From: Cordia subcordata
Lineage: Eukaryota > Streptophyta > Magnoliopsida > Boraginales > Cordiaceae
Assembly (NCBI GenBank): GCA_028554755.1
Contig: JAPTOF010000005.1
Coordinates: forward strand, 20,558,001 to 20,622,000
Direction of reading: 5' to 3'
Length of the DNA stretch: 64,000 bases
The position numbers were made by a program, and so were the translations under genes. Positions 35,452 to 50,100 of this stretch are shown piece by piece. The notes below the pieces were generated by a model. It worked only from the letters and a program-made list of their open reading frames with translations. It made no database searches and was not told where the DNA came from. How positions within the stretch are numbered: position 1 is the stretch's first letter; each line of letters opens with the position of its first letter.

Positions 35452-38400
35452 CTACCTGCAGTTCAACACAAATAGAGCACAGCCATGGCTATCTACATCT
35501 GCAGATACGGAACCCCTTATTACTCCAAAGTTTCTCCCACTCCACACCTCTTTGGACATGCAGGACGTGTAACTAAAACTTTTATCAGGGAGTGCCTTAG
35601 CAAAGTCAGCTATATTTGTCGCTATACGAGTCTTATCAGGATACAGATTGAAAAATGCAAGATATATCTCTCCTGAGTCAAAAGAGAAGACAAATGTTAG
35701 ATTGGAAGATCTATATTTAGCTTAAATATATTCCACATTTTCTTTGACAAACATGGACCATTATAGCCTAAGCAATCAAAATTAATCAATATATGTAAAA
35801 TCAAAATTTGTGGAGAACCGAACCTTTCCGTCCTGTTGCAATCCAAGAGCGAATTCCTCCGGATGCAGCTGCAGGAAGGTAAGCTAGTGACTTAATGATA
35901 TCGTTCGCATATTAAAGATTTTCTTTTAATAATCCAAAAAAGGAAAAAAAAAAAAATCAGATGTCAGTATGATACCTTTCACTTTATTAACAGAAGCGCA
36001 TAGGCCAGAATAACTATTTCTGAGCGTTCCATTGTTATTCAACTCCCACATCTGAACAGACCAGACAGCTCAGTTTCAATTTTTGTATGAAACAAAACAA
36101 ATGTGCAATAAGAGAAATTCTTGGAAGGTAGAAGAAAGAGCATGAGAAGCATCCACTTAAAGCAAGGACGTGTTTAGAGTTTTCTGTCGATTGGAGCTAC
36201 AAATGTGTAATGCACTATGATATGCTTTCAGTTTTTTCTTGAATGAAAGTATAAATATGTACCCAAGCTTATATACAACAAGTTTTGAAACATGGAGCAA
36301 ATGTACCTGATTGGTATGCCGTTTGCAAGGTGAAAATGATCCTCTATTCTGCTGTTTGGAAGTTAACTTGTGAGAAGAAGAAGCACCAAAGCAGAATTCT
36401 GGCCTTTTTGTTGGCAATAAATGGAGTTTATCATGATACTGGTCCTTGTTAGTCATATCTTCATCTCTGCATTGGCAAGCAATATGAGAAGAGAAGAACA
36501 AAACCAATCATTTTAAAAACAAATCATTAAGAAGGTAAGCATGATTACAATGCCAAGGGTGGTTTTTTCTTCAATAAGCAAAAAGGCTGGTGACGTTCAC
36601 TTCTTGAATTTTCTTGCCAGCAGATTTGTTCAAGATCATCATCAAGAGCTTTTGTAGACCAACCTCCTGCTTTTGTTTCTTTGCAACTCGTGAAAGCCAA
36701 CAGAGAGGCATCCAATGCAGCCATGTTGTTTCTCCTTTTCAGGTGGCAGGCCAAAGACCGACTTCTTTTCCCCATTACGAAAGGGAACTGCAAAGGAAAT
36801 AATTTCTTAGAGCCCAGTTCCATCTATATCTTAAAAGAAGTTAGGATAATATCAAGTTTATGACATGCCTCCTTGTTGTTTGAGCTAAAGGAGTTTATCT
36901 CCAGCAGAATAGGATTAGTAATGAGACTGAATGTTATTTCATCAAGTTTTCTCATGTCACCTCCAAACATGAGAGGAGACTTGGCCATGGACCATAATGT
37001 CATCTGTTTAAGAGTTCCATCAAATAAGTAGATGTCACTTGAGCAGTAAAGCAATTAGAGAAAGATTGGAAGAGCAACTAAACAGACTTGCCTGAGTTCT
37101 CTGTTCGTCCAAAGTAAGTTTAGAGTATCTATGTGGACCTTCATTTGAACCTATCAATATAAATTCGAATATCATGATACAAATTTCCACAGACTTCAAG
37201 TTCATGAAGACAAGCATTTACGACACTTACAAAATTTTCTCATGGAGACAGACAATGCATCTCTCTCATAATTTGGGAAACAGACAGAGGTCACGAATCA
37301 TATACCATAATATGACAGTTGTATGCAACATAACAGCAGCCCGACCTAATAAACTTTACAACTTTACAATTATGCAACATTTACAAAAGTGAACATTTTC
37401 TAACTTGCTGGATTAACCAGACTATGCCATCTAACCAACATGATCCTGAAGTTGTTCAGTTAATCCGTAAGTCCATGGCTCAGCTGCAAATTGATCGCAG
37501 TTTTATGAGATTGATGTATCACTCATAAGAAGTACCCCCTTGATACCGACTTCATGAAGGAGTAAAGTTTTTACCTGGATCAGTTAACCATCCCAGAGGT
37601 AGCATATCCAAGTCAGGCCATGATTTTCCCTGCAGGCTCTTTGCTCCTATCATATTAGCAGCAGAGAAGTCCCTGAGACACACTCAAATTCAACAAGATA
37701 GATATAATATAGGTACAAAGATATATTAAATAAAGCCAACAATAGATAACAAATATAAATATATAGGTTCTACGCTGATCAGTATGTGAGGAATATAAAG
37801 ACAATAAGAAAGAGGAACATGAGCTGCAAATGGAGAAGAAATTAGAAAGAGCTGAGCAATAGACATCATATTACAGTAAAGGACACTCCATTACCTAGTA
37901 ACATCAAAGTGAGAAGCAACATCTCCCCATGTATCCCAGTCATCCCCCGTAATCCTATACATGTTGACCAGATGACTCACATCCCTGGCCATGGTCGGTG
38001 TCACACTAGTTCCAGGAGACAGAGAATACAAGACAGGATGATTGAGCTTCCTCAATACCTGCATATTGGCTCATGGTCAATCTCACTTGAAAGTGCTGTC
38101 TCTGAATGATGAATCCCCAGAGATCCATTTAAAATATTTCTCTTTTCTTTCATGTTCCAGGCATCAGATATATTATAAAATAAATCACCAGTACATACCT
38201 CGGATACAAAGTTTATCTCATCTAAATCCAAATCGTCACCAAATACACAGTCATGTTTCACTGCAAGGAGAACAGAAGAAGTTATAAACCCAAAACAGTG
38301 TGGAAAGACATAGCTAGATACAACTAAGAGTGCAGCGAAAACAATAAAATTTCATCAAAAACCATCACTTATTGAAGTCTAGTTGCAAGCTTAATCAAAG

Positions 38401-40248
38401 ATTTTGATCAATCTGCACAGAACTAAGCGAACAGTTGAGAGCTTTGCGTTGGAATGTGCTTCTATAGTTGTTAAATCCAGGCTTTAGAATTACCAAAGTC
38501 AACACCCCAATCGGCATACTGTTGATAGAGTGATCTCAGGAATGCTCTTCCAGCTCCCAACTTGGTATTAACACTCATGAACCCGTTCTGCATCCAAGCA
38601 CAAGCCCTTTCCTTAATTCCTACATCGTTTGCATGCCACTTCCGCCCAGACTCTTCGTATGCCCTGCCCTGTTTGACAATGAAAAAGAATAAAACAACTA
38701 ACCATGCAGAATTCGTTAAGGTCAATATTTCGAGACTTTCACACAATTGAAGATTGAAAGCAAGGAGTCGCACCGTATGCGTGTCCAGGATAGGGGTATT
38801 GGCATTAAACGCCTGTCTGCTTATACCTCTCATAACATGTATTCCAAACTTCAAACCCATGCTATGAACTTTCTTAGCCACTTCAATGAACCCTTTCCCA
38901 CCTCTGGAAGAAGGCCATCGGCCCGGGTCAGGAATCATCCTTCCCCATTTATCAATCACATCAAATCCTAGAGAATCAACATAAGCACCTTTCACTTTCC
39001 TCCTATACCAAAGATAGTCCACCACAACATACTGCAAGTAGTTGCAAAGAGGAAAAAAGAAGTCCAAATCAATTAGGCATGACAAATTACTGAGTTTTTG
39101 AACTCCAATTTATAGAAAGAAGCAATGCTGTGAATACGACGTGTCATCTACGAGACAAATCAATCAGGCCTCACGAAATTACGAGTTTTTCAACTCCAAT
39201 TTGTAGAAAGAAGCAGTGCTATGAACTAACTTGTCATCTATGAGTACAAATCAATCAAGCATCATGTATAACGAGTTTTTCAACTCCAATTTGCAGAAAG
39301 AAGCCATGCTGTGAACAACTTGTCATCTATGAGTGCAAATCAATCAGGCGTCACGAAATTACGAGTTTTCAACTCCAATTTGCAGAAAGAATCAATGCTA
39401 TGAACAATTTGTCATCTATGGCTACAAATGTAAAGATTTTTCTTAGATTGCAAACCTCGTATCCATGAGCATGTAACCGCTGAGCTACAAGCTCTGCATT
39501 CTGAAGGAACTCTTCTTCAGAAATGGTCCAACAAAAGGAGTCATATGAGTTCCAGCCTCTTGGAGGTGAGCTAGCAAGTTGAGTCTCAGTTTCTGATACT
39601 CCCCTAGCATAATTTCCATAAAAGTAAAAAAGAAAGAAAAAAGAAAAAAGAAAAGGAAAAACATTAACAAACTTACCAAAAACAACATCATTTTCCATTT
39701 CGTGAGACACTTTAAAAAAAAAAAAAAATCATACTAGCTGCCATAATACGCAAAAATCCACATACTGATTTCCAAGACAAATTTTCCGAAATTATATTAT
39801 CACAAGAGACTTGAAATAAAGAAAATAAAGCAATTTTCATCAAAATGCGTTAAAAAATTAACTAAAATGAAACAATCTTCATTAAACACTAGAAAGAAGA
39901 TGCTAACCCAATACGAGTTATCATGTGAAACACTTGAAGAAACACCATACTAGCTACCACAATAAGCAAATATCCACATAACCAATTTTCAGAACAATTT
40001 TTCCATCACGAGAGATTTGACACAATAATAAAAGAAATGCAAATACAAATATCAAGATCTTGTCTTTTATCTGACATCCGAACATAACGCATAACGAGGA
40101 TTTCATGTATTTAACTGTTTTCTTATTACTAAAAAAAACCCATGTTGCAGAATAGTAACAAGTATAGCACAGAGCCGGATCAAAGATTGTACCTTGATAG
40201 GAAAACACAGAAGATAAGACAAACAGAGCTCAAAGCATGAAGTTTCAT
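35452..40248 (-). CDS. APSE: GH27 glycosidase, APSE-like (beta-L-arabinopyranosidase/alpha-galactosidase)
   Basis: Melibiase-family glycosidase of 631 residues, probably secreted and acting on arabinogalactan side chains as described for Arabidopsis APSE. Fourteen exons thread in frame: 40193-40248, 39456-39603, 38774-39031, 38494-38668, 38199-38260, 37895-38058, 37575-37672, 37092-37150, 36869-37003, 36549-36787, 36307-36466, 35976-36051, 35824-35868, 35452-35672. Exon 1 encodes a signal peptide (SSVCLIFCVFLS). Motifs in order are PPRGWNSYDSFCW, VVVDYLWYRRK, WGVDFVKHDCVFGDD (the KHDC Asp aligns with the GH27 nucleophile), RITGDDWDTWGD (proposed acid/base Asp), WPDLDMLPLGW and MTLWSMAKSPLMFGGDMR. 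The C-terminal third is less conserved and ends in a beta-rich domain. Introns 8 and 9 have GC donors. Exact sugar specificity is inferred from family likeness. Confidence 0.93.
39060..39430 (-). repeat. About 85-90-bp tandem repeat filling APSE intron 2
   Basis: Intron 2 (39032-39455) is almost entirely four degenerate copies of a unit that includes plus-strand tttttcaactccaatttg, cagaaagaagc and cttgtcatctatgag. Copies differ by small indels. The unit carries no recognisable coding or splice signal. Confidence 0.85.
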
Positions 40249-42385
40249 GGTCACTTTAACTGCTTTATTTGTGTAATCCAACGAAAAGATTGTGGTGTTT
40301 GCAAGATGATAATGATTAGAGAGCACAACTAATAGCGTATTTTATAGGAGGGGGACATGGTAATAACATGACACATGTTAAGACATACTGGATCGCTTCG
40401 TCATAACACTCTCATTTTATAGTTAAGATGACACTAACAGTTATATGGGATTCATTTTATAGTTAAGATTGACATACAAAATTCATTTTATGCAACTAAT
40501 TCATTTGTGTGTGATTGGTTAATTTATTGTGAGAATTGAAGCGCTAGAAACAACTTTAATACCACCTGCCACATCAAAATTTCTAATATGATCTTTTAAG
40601 TTAGTATTTTTTAGATTAACCATATTTACACCTGTATAATGCACGGGATAAAGTCTTATTAAAATGAAAAAATAAAAAATAAAAAATTAATTAATTTGAT
40701 CATATAAAATAGTATATCTTGAAAATAACTAAGATTGTATCAATTGAACTATTACCTATGATTGAACAAATTAACCAATAAGTAATTTGAATTGGACAAC
40801 TTTTGAAGGATAACATCACATATAGAGATTATAAAAGAGAAGAAAATGATAGAACTCGTACAAATATAGAGTGAAATAGAGGCTTGAGTGGGTTAGCATT
40901 TAATAAAATATTAACTCTTGTCATTTTAAAGATAATAGTTAAAGTACTATAACATATATTTAGAAATATTCTATTACAAATATATATATATATATATATA
41001 TATTCTACTTCTTAATAAGAATTTTATTTTTAATCTCCAAAATACAGACATATATTTATATTAAAAATGCAAAATCTATCACATTAACCATGAACAAAAG
41101 TTAAAATCTAAATATCTAACTTTGAGTATATGCTAAATTTTCTCAATAACAAAAATAAATAGAAAAGTTTGGATAATAATTATCTAATAATTAATAAATT
41201 ATTTGTAATTAAAATATTTATTAAAAATTTACATAAAGTTTATAAATTTATATAACTACTTTATTAGCTAAGTGAAAAATAAGATACGATATGTAACAAA
41301 AAGTATGTTATATTACACCATGCAATACCTCAAAAAATGAGTATTTTCTATATCTTCTTTTATTATTGATAGCCAATTTTTACATTTCATTTAAAGATAA
41401 AATATAGCCATATTTTGTAAAAGTAAATTTTTAGCAAGTTTTCAATATTAATCACAAATTTTATACTTTTTAAGATCAAATAATCTTGACAAATTAAAAT
41501 AAAGTAAATGGAATAATATGAAAGAGAGGGAAACACATATATAGAATAAATTTGATTAAGATTTTTTTCTATGAATGCGATAGACTAAATTTTTTTTTGG
41601 AGGGAGAAAAATACACATGGCATATATTAAATAGACAAAAACATTACTTTATAATATACATCTAGATATATAGATTCTTAGTGTGTAATATTAGAAAAGA
41701 TTTACAAAAATAGATATTTCGATACTGAATGAAAAAGGAAGTGAAAATGGAATAAATATTTTCATTTTTAGAATAAAATTCTACCCTGCCCTCTTTTATT
41801 TTTTTATGCATTTCGGGCCTCCTTTTTACCTTATTCTAAATAAATAATAATAATAATAATTACATTATTCTAAATAAAAAATAATGGTCAAAATCGAATT
41901 TAAGATAAAGACGTAGTGATGCATTTTCGACCTCCTTTTTACACTATTACAAATATAAAATAATAGTCAAAATCAAATAAAAACAAAATGAATCGATGCC
42001 TTTCAGTCCTCTTTTTACACTATTCCTAATATGAAAATAGATGTCAAAAGCGAACTTAATTATCAACTGCCCCTATCCAAAGTATTTTTAAGTGAAAGTT
42101 TTTGTAGATTAATTTTTAAGTGGTAGTATTAGGAAATTATTTTTCTTAAGAGAGAATTTTCGAGATAATGATTTTTTCATGTATGTAAGATGTATTTAGA
42201 ACGTAACGAGAAATGTTCCAAGTGTTATTCCAAACGTTTGATGAGATTTTGTGGAGAATAAGAATTGTCGGTTACGCCACGTGTCTTTGGCCACCGACGA
42301 AGTCAACAGTAATTAACTGCCTCAAATGCACGTGGTTGTGAACTTCCTTGTTTGCTCGCCTTTGCCAAGGATATCAAATTTCTTT

Positions 42386-42417
<32 letters not shown>

Positions 42418-43583
42418 CAGATTCCCGTAAAATTCATGTTATAATCTAACCTTAGTCTCTCTTGAAGTAATAAAAAAATATTAAATTTAAATATTTTTGT
42501 ATTATATAAAATTTTAAAAAGTTCATTGTAAACAAATAAATGATAATAATTTATTTAGCGATTTTACTATAATTAAAGATAATAAAGACATAAAATTGTA
42601 ATTTTGGAAAGGAGTATTGGGATAATGAAAAAGATAAGGGGAATCTTTCCGCTTTTGGAGTTTTAAAAAAATGCTCAAGTGGAATTCTATAGTTTGTTGA
42701 TTAATAGTTGATGCAAAATGTAAAATGGGAGCATCTACTTGTAAAAAATCGTAAGGTAAAACTGCACATAATATATTTCAAAACGAATCTAATTTTGTCC
42801 CAATTTAGAATGTAATGAATTAATGAAAATTTTGTACGACAAACTCCTCTTTAATCTTTACATGTCGACTAATTTGAATAATGTACTTCTTCACGAACAA
42901 GACAATGCTCAATGGACCCGAAAGAAAGTCGAAGAGGGTGTTTTATTTGACTTCTAAACTAATCAAACCTACTTTAAGCGCATAACACAAGCTAATACAC
43001 GCGTTTATTTTAATTAAACGAACATATTCTTTGAAGTGACATTCTCGGTTTAGGTCGTCCACATTCATTGTACTCGCGGCTTTTCGAAACGCCCGTCGTG
43101 TTCTGTCATTCTGAAGCTGCCTGCACCCAAAGTAAAGAAAAAAGAATGAACGGGAAAAATCTGTTCAGAGAAAAAAACTTCTAACACCATGCTAGAAATA
43201 TAAAAACAATTAAAAACTTCTAACACCATGCTAGAAATATAAAATTAATTTACAAATATCATTGAATAATTGGGGGGGGAAAAATAATTCAAGATACAAA
43301 ACTTTTAATGTGCTTCTGGAAGAAACATGAAAGTGGAATTAAGTGATCATTACAAATCAAGTTTACTCCACCATAAACGCCCTGTACTTGCATCAGCTCA
43401 TGTATTTTACGCGAGTTTCTTCCAAACTATGACACTCTTAAATGTATCAGCCGCAGAGTTGCATGGTTTCATAACATCGAGGGCGTTTGGGATTTTTCGC
43501 ACTCTGTATCGTCCAGGTCCCCAATGGGAATGCTGTACCGGCAAAAATTCTCTCTGAAGTTTCTCTATCTTCATGTATTACAA
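40249..43583. other. APSE promoter side and spacer to the O-fucosyltransferase 3' end
   Basis: Very AT-rich. It holds (TA)n runs at about 40980-41002 and 42392-42418, a degenerate tandem repeat at 41805-42062, and a doubled 34-bp unit (cttctaacaccatgctagaa) at 43176-43245. Nothing here looks like a gene. Confidence 0.55.
41805..42062. repeat. Degenerate tandem repeat, about three copies of 85 bp
   Basis: Units begin atgcatttcgggcctccttt, atgcattttcgacctccttt and gatgcctttcagtcctcttt and continue into ttacactattc and aatagtcaaaatc. Confidence 0.65.
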
Positions 43584-46500
43584 TTAAGCTCTACACATGC
43601 AAGGTGTTAAAGGGTTTTCCCAGAGGTCGTAGTTAGGGAAGGTCTCCTCCGGCAAGGCAGTCCGCGTCTGGTGGGTGACAATGACATCCTCCACGAAAGT
43701 CGCCCATCCCAGGTATGGATCTCCTAAGGATTTCGACAAAAGTCCCTTATCGGGTTTTATGGATTTTTGGCGGTGACCCATATACCTACGAAATCCTATA
43801 ATCAGCTTTGCAAAGTTCCCGCCATGAGTCATAACAAAAACATCAGACTTCAAGCAAACCAAAAAGTCGAGGGCTGCCAAGCTTGTTACGTGCTTCCTGA
43901 AGCCATCCAACTCCTCCTTGGCCGCCAATTCCTCCTTCGTAACCTGTTTAGTGGAAACACTTGCAAATATCAACTTACCAGAACAAATATTACGAGATAT
44001 AAAGTAATTCATGAGCGCAGGCAAATGGATCAGAATCACATGGGAGAGCACAAGATAATAGAGAAGACTGGGCATTCACACTGAATGTATTGCCTCAGTC
44101 TCGAAACATTTGTGTCAGGAAATCAATCGCACCATATGTGTAGGCTTCTTCAACCTTATTTAAAGTGTAGCATCCAATGTTTTGCCAGTTAATGGTGACA
44201 TGTAACTCAACACTTGGTTATATAGCAACCTCCATTATACACATTTCTACTAATTCCCTGGGCATTTTATTCCTTCAGGGGAGAAGGAGTGGATATGCGT
44301 GACGTTTATAAGTAGAACCAACAGAAAGTTGCAAGAAGAAATAGTTTAAGTAATCTTCTAAGCAGTAATTAAAACAATAAATTGCCTTACCAGGTTTGGG
44401 AACATGTTCCTGAGAGGAGCCATGCGGTTTTGTCCACCATAGACTTGGCCAGAAGCAACATATATCTGAGTCTCTTTTGGATAACCCATTGCCCGTAGCA
44501 TCACTGCCACTTCACCAGGTTCAAGAGGGCATCGGCCTTCCTTCCGTTTCTGCAGGGCAAGTGACCACAGATGGGAGCCATCCTGTTGGAAGATCACCAA
44601 AAGAGAAAAACAATATTAGCTGCCTATGAGTAATATATATTCTACAGAATGCCAGATATAAATTTAGGTGACCTTGTACCGGCGAGGCCATTCTTTCTGT
44701 CTGTATAAAGCCATAAGAACTTTCTCCAACCGTGTGCCTACAAAATCACAGAAAGAGAGCCCCACCATTCCTTTCTCAAACCTTAGGTGAAGTGCCCTGA
44801 TCAATGGGAGACATAAGTCCATTTGAGTTATACATAATAGAAAAGCAACTTTTATTGATTTCATATCATATCCACATACTTACATGAAGGGATTTGGGCT
44901 GCCAGTGCGGTTTCTCATTCTTGTCACCAGCGTCTCAGCCATTTGCTCAATCTCAGGAAGAAATTTTAGAGCATGATAATTTACCCTGCATCTTAGCCTG
45001 TTTATTTCTGGAGGAACATTATCATACCTGAAAATAAAAGTTAGAATTAAAATCATCAACCGAAAAAAAAAAAAAAAGCCAATCAACAAATGGATTTACA
45101 AGAAACTTCCAACTTACCCAAGTCGATCAACAAAGGGTTTTAAGGACATTATCTTCTTCTCCTTGATCCGAGGCAGAACATTGTCAATGTAAAACTGTGC
45201 TGGTGCATACTTTGGTATGTTCTTGACAGTTCGTCTACCATGCATATGAAATTTTCATCAGAATATATGACATAAGTGCAGAAACTACACATAAAGGACT
45301 TCAAGAAATGACCTTTAATTTCCAACTTGCCAGTTCTGAAGTCGGAATGTCTTACTGAACCCAAAATTCTTTTCAAAGTATCACTTGAAAAAGTACAGTC
45401 TAGCACTTCAACCATAAGGCAGCCCCCTAATGATTCTAAATTGGATCATAATATGCAGGAGAATGTCTTGTATTCATTCACACGGTCATGTTCATAGTAC
45501 ACGCTGGAAAATGGGGTATCTCAAGGTGCTGGAATTTTTGGACTAGAATATGCATGTTTATGATAGAGGAAGTTCAGAAACACTAAACCTTATGCTTGAG
45601 AACAGCTCGGCTTTGTCAGTAAACCAATTGGGTATATCACGAACAATCCGCACATCATCCTTCAAGTAGTCAATAAAATGATCTACATCAAATATGTCTT
45701 CAAATTTCCTGCATATTTTGAATTGCATATTTGAGAAAAACAGAATAAAAATTGCCAAATAAATCTGCAACCAGAAAAGAATGATCAAACTCAACCTAAC
45801 TCTGAGTGTTTATATGGGAAGTCTTGAAAGTCATAGCAATTCAAATAAAAGGAGTAAATTTTAGGGAAGAGCCCCAAAATCCATACTATGAGGTAATGCT
45901 TTTTATTGATGAAACCACTACTATGGGTGAAAATAAGAAAATTATGCAGGGGAAGATTCTCTGAGGTCAGGTATTACTGTTAAGCCTCATCACAAAAGTT
46001 TAAAGCAACGAACATCAAATACCAGTAACAGTTCAGTCAAGCTTGACTCACGTTTGGTCTTTCCATATCTGGTCCTGCTTCAGCACTGGGAGAATAAGGG
46101 TAGCATTCATTATTTTGGCTACAGCGACAGCATTGCATATCTGCATGTATTAGATAACTAAGTTGACGAAATGTACACTCATTTATGGGCAGCATATAAC
46201 CAGACGAAAAAGGCTCACATGACTCAGCCGTACAATCACTAATACCGTGAAGAAATGTCATGAGGAGAGAATAGAAACAGTAGCATAATAAATATCAAAA
46301 TGCACCAGCCATCATGCTAAAAATTCTCATATTATTTTCGATGTGCACAGACCAGTTTCCATGTTGAAGCTTCTAAGAATCAGATCACAAATAATATATA
46401 CTTGACAACACTTCTTTTTTTAAGAAAGCGATATATTCTTGATAATAAAAATTATAGATGTACAAGTTATAAATAAGAGTACATGGTAGATAAATACATG

Positions 46501-48452
46501 GTTACAGTCACAATAGGAAAACAAATGGTATTTACTGGATATTCTACAGAAAAGAAAGATACATACAGCGATCCTTTGCTGATTTAGACCACCTTCTGCA
46601 TGGATAAATATATATCCATTTGTTTCATTTTCAGGTGGAATATCTGCAGAAGATACCAATAAAGATCAGAGGTGAACCAACTCCACTATTGTATACCTAC
46701 TAATTGATGAAGAAGCATGTAGAGGTTCTTGATCATCCCAGTTGGTTAACAGACCAAGGTGAACACCAAAGGACGAACTTCCCAATTAATTGGCTTCATA
46801 ACTTATAGAATAAATAAAAACACATTCCAAGCATACCTGAAATTATGCCCTCACGTCGTTCGGCACAAGCCTTCCATGAGGTTGTCGCTGAATAAGGATT
46901 CTCCCAAAGGGAGGGAGCCTCCTTTACCTAATGGAAACAAGCCAATCGCAGTGAACCAAAAGAATGTATCAGAAAAATGATAAAGCCACAAGGTTACTCC
47001 TCCAAGAACTTACCCTCGGGCAGTGAAGAACAATGCCATCCTTCTTGCATAAGTATGGAGCATTCTAGGGTTGAAAAGAAAGCAGAAAAAGAACAACAGA
47101 ATAAATCATAATCATAAATACAAAGAGAAAAAAATTATAGGATAAAATATGACAAACACGGTAATCACATACAAAACATCCATAGACTACAAGAAAGCCT
47201 TGATCCACCTAGATTTGATAAAAAGTTTTCACCTCTAACTAAAATAATTAGAAATCAAATACTTAAGCCAGCTGATCAGCACTACCATGCACCCTGTACA
47301 TACAGATTTTTTCTTTTGCATAGATTACCATCTTTAAATTCTCAACAAACAAATTTCTAGGAAATAAAATGGGCCAGAAGGAAAAAAATTAAAATAACTT
47401 AATGCCCGAAGCATAAATACAACACAGACAAGCACAAGCACAAACACATATTCATATATAACATCATGTGGCTCTAAATAAGGCAGATCTTCGTGTCTTG
47501 AGATTGAATAACTGTTGGAATACCACATACATTAATATTAATATGCTATTAGAAAGCATAATTCCTTATGAAGCAAACAAAAGCTACTGCTTTTATGCCA
47601 AACACAAATGAAAAGAAACAAAAAATTGATAACAATATGATCTGCAAAACCATAGACACTATCTCCAGAAGTGAACATAAACAATGTAACAAATATACAA
47701 CCAAAAAAACAGCACTTTAGCATAATAATCAATGTTATACATAGATAGGTATTCTATATGATAATTAAATTGCTGAATTTAAAAGGAAAAAAATCAATTT
47801 CAGTAATTATTCATACACATAATCTCTATCAATCTATGGAAAACAATAACTAATCATGTATAAATATACAAGAGCACAACTTTGCAGCTCAGCAATCAAA
47901 ATATGTTATGTCTATGTGTAATGTATCAATAATTTTATAAAAGCAATTGAAAGACGCAGAGGTACAGCTAAATCAATTCATTATAAATATATATGTATAT
48001 GTGTGTGCGTGTGTCTGCGAATTGAATTGCAAAAATTAGATTTTGCTTTTGTGAGGGCTTACGAATCGATTAACAATAGAAGAAATTGAGAAAATAGCGG
48101 CGAAGACGATGAACACGAGCAATAAAAAAGAGATCTTCTTAGACGTGAAGCTAGGGTAAGCCCTAGAGGGATCATCGCCGCCTAAAAACTGGTAATTAAA
48201 GCTGCGGAAGAAGCGGTGGAGGCGGTGATCTCGGGGATGTCGATCGCGATCGTCGTCGTCGTCGTCGTCGTCGGCCACACCGGAGGCAGCGGGGGGGTTG
48301 GAGACCGGTGAGGACGCAACGCCGAAGTCGTCATTACCGCCGCTGCCTCGCTTGACCGGGGAACCAGTCCCCGAGGCCGCCGCGGCCGCCGCCGCGGCGA
48401 CTGCGGCTGCCGCACGGCTGCTGGTTGAGCTGGAGTGGCGGAGCTCCGCCAT
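43584..48452 (-). CDS. O-fucosyltransferase-like protein, plant GT family (Golgi type II)
   Basis: Predicted GDP-fucose protein O-fucosyltransferase-like glycosyltransferase of 584 residues. Eleven exons: 48063-48452, 47014-47064, 46837-46927, 46567-46643, 46052-46140, 45589-45708, 45118-45234, 44884-45027, 44673-44796, 44391-44582, 43584-43943. The N-terminal cytosolic tail is low complexity (poly-Ala, then a run of eight Asp) followed by a single membrane anchor (ISFLLLVFIVFAAIFSISSIV, about residues 107-127), so the enzyme should sit in the Golgi membrane. Family signatures are present: HAEGGLNQQRIAICNAVAVA, TLILPVLKQDQIWKDQTKFED, MALHLRFEKGMVGLSFCDF, QIYVASGQVYGG, SDVFVMTHGGNFAKLI and RRYMGHRQKSIKPDK. 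Acceptor and linkage are unknown for most plant members. It is transcribed divergently from coilin, about 3.5 kb away. Confidence 0.93.
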
Positions 48453-48749
48453 CGCTCGCTTTGGACTGTACGCCAGATTCGCTTTAGCTTTAGCTTCGTT
48501 TCAATGGCGCTCGCGGTTTTAGAGTGTGTGTGGGCGCGGGGTATTGGAATCTAGTGCAGCGAGCAAGCTTCGGAGTACAGTAGAGTGTCACTTCAGATCT
48601 GGGTCTTAAATTAATTCGTCTGCAGAAACGAGAGGGCCAAAATATTATTGTTCTGAATCGTTGACTTGTTGACTTGTTAGGTTAAAATCATAATATCAAT
48701 TTTCCTTTTTAAGCTGCTTTTTTTCCTTTTTTTTTTTTTTTTGGATAAA

Positions 48750-50100
48750 TGATGGGCATCGAAACCACCAAAAATAAATTTCTATTTCTTATCTTGTAAC
48801 TTTAATTTGTGTTTGCGATGAGAAAAGGGTCGAATCCAAAGGGATTGGAGAAATTTAGAATATGCTAATTATGTCAAGTAGATTAATCAAGCGAGTCACA
48901 AGCAAATAGAGAGTTTTAATGCAAAAATAAGTAAAATAAGCAAAACTGTTCAGTCATTGGTCGCGCTGCGTTGGCACGCAATTCTGCCAAAAAATAAAAA
49001 AAATGTAAATAAAAATAACAAAAATACGCAATTCTAAATTAACGCAAGGCTGAAAAAACAGAAAATCAACGATGATTAAATCTAGCTTGATGAACTATCA
49101 CAATTTCGATCAACAAATCCGATCATAGATGCAAAAATACTTTCAGTTATTTCGATAAATTAGTTATAGTTATTGGCTCAGCCTAATAACCTCATTTTTC
49201 CTTACAGACTACGATTTTTTCCGCTATCGCCTTACCTATTAGACGTTCTAATCCCCTCTAATCTCCAGATATGCCCACAAGATCTATCTCGCGACAACAA
49301 TAAAAATCTAGAAATACCTGATTCTAAAAGTCAATACTCTCGCGGTAATTGCTCATTTAGATTGCGTAATTACACAGGAAACCTGATAACCACTATTTTT
49401 AGATTAATTAAATTAATCTAATTGGCTACCTATTGTCATACAATTGAATAACTGTGCACAAAATTAAACAATCACATAACAATATTAATTCTTGAAATAG
49501 TAAATACGCAAATATCAAAATAAGATGAAAGGGATAAAACAATTAGATCTCACGGAATTGATGAACCGAAATCTTAATTAATCCTCGGCTAGAAAAGAAA
49601 ATTAGAACAGCTTGTCTATGAATATCGCCCAAAAAATGATGAGAAAATTTACTGTTGTCTGCTAAAAGCTGTCTACTAAAAGCCGTCTACTACCCAAAGT
49701 ACAAATAAGAGGTATTTATATAAAAAAACTAACCTATTTTCCTTGTTGGATAAGTAAACCTGGCCCAAAAAGATTAAAAAGGTAAAAGTCTGAAATATAA
49801 GTTCCAACAAAATAAAAAATCTTCTAATAATTAATCTATTCCCTTCCAAAAGCCCAAAAAAAATATCTTCAATATTGGTCAACTCAGTCAAACCCGTGTA
49901 GTAATTTAATGGCATTGTTCTACGTGACGGAGTTAACTTTGACCGCTACAAATACATCCAAAAAGCTTCTATATCAATATATAATGCATCCAGCTCATTT
50001 TCCTTAGCACAATTATGCAAAATTACATTAAAAACATTGATTAAGAAGCATTCTATTCCAAAATTAAGTGCATCCAATATATAAATTAAACACTTATTTA
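48750..50100. mobile_element. Unclassified retroelement-like repeat
   Basis: Starts near gggtcgaatccaaagggattgg, a phrase common in plant dispersed retroelement remnants, and runs in AT-rich sequence to about 50100. LTR ends, a primer binding site and coding domains were not identified, so the class is a guess. Confidence 0.35.
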
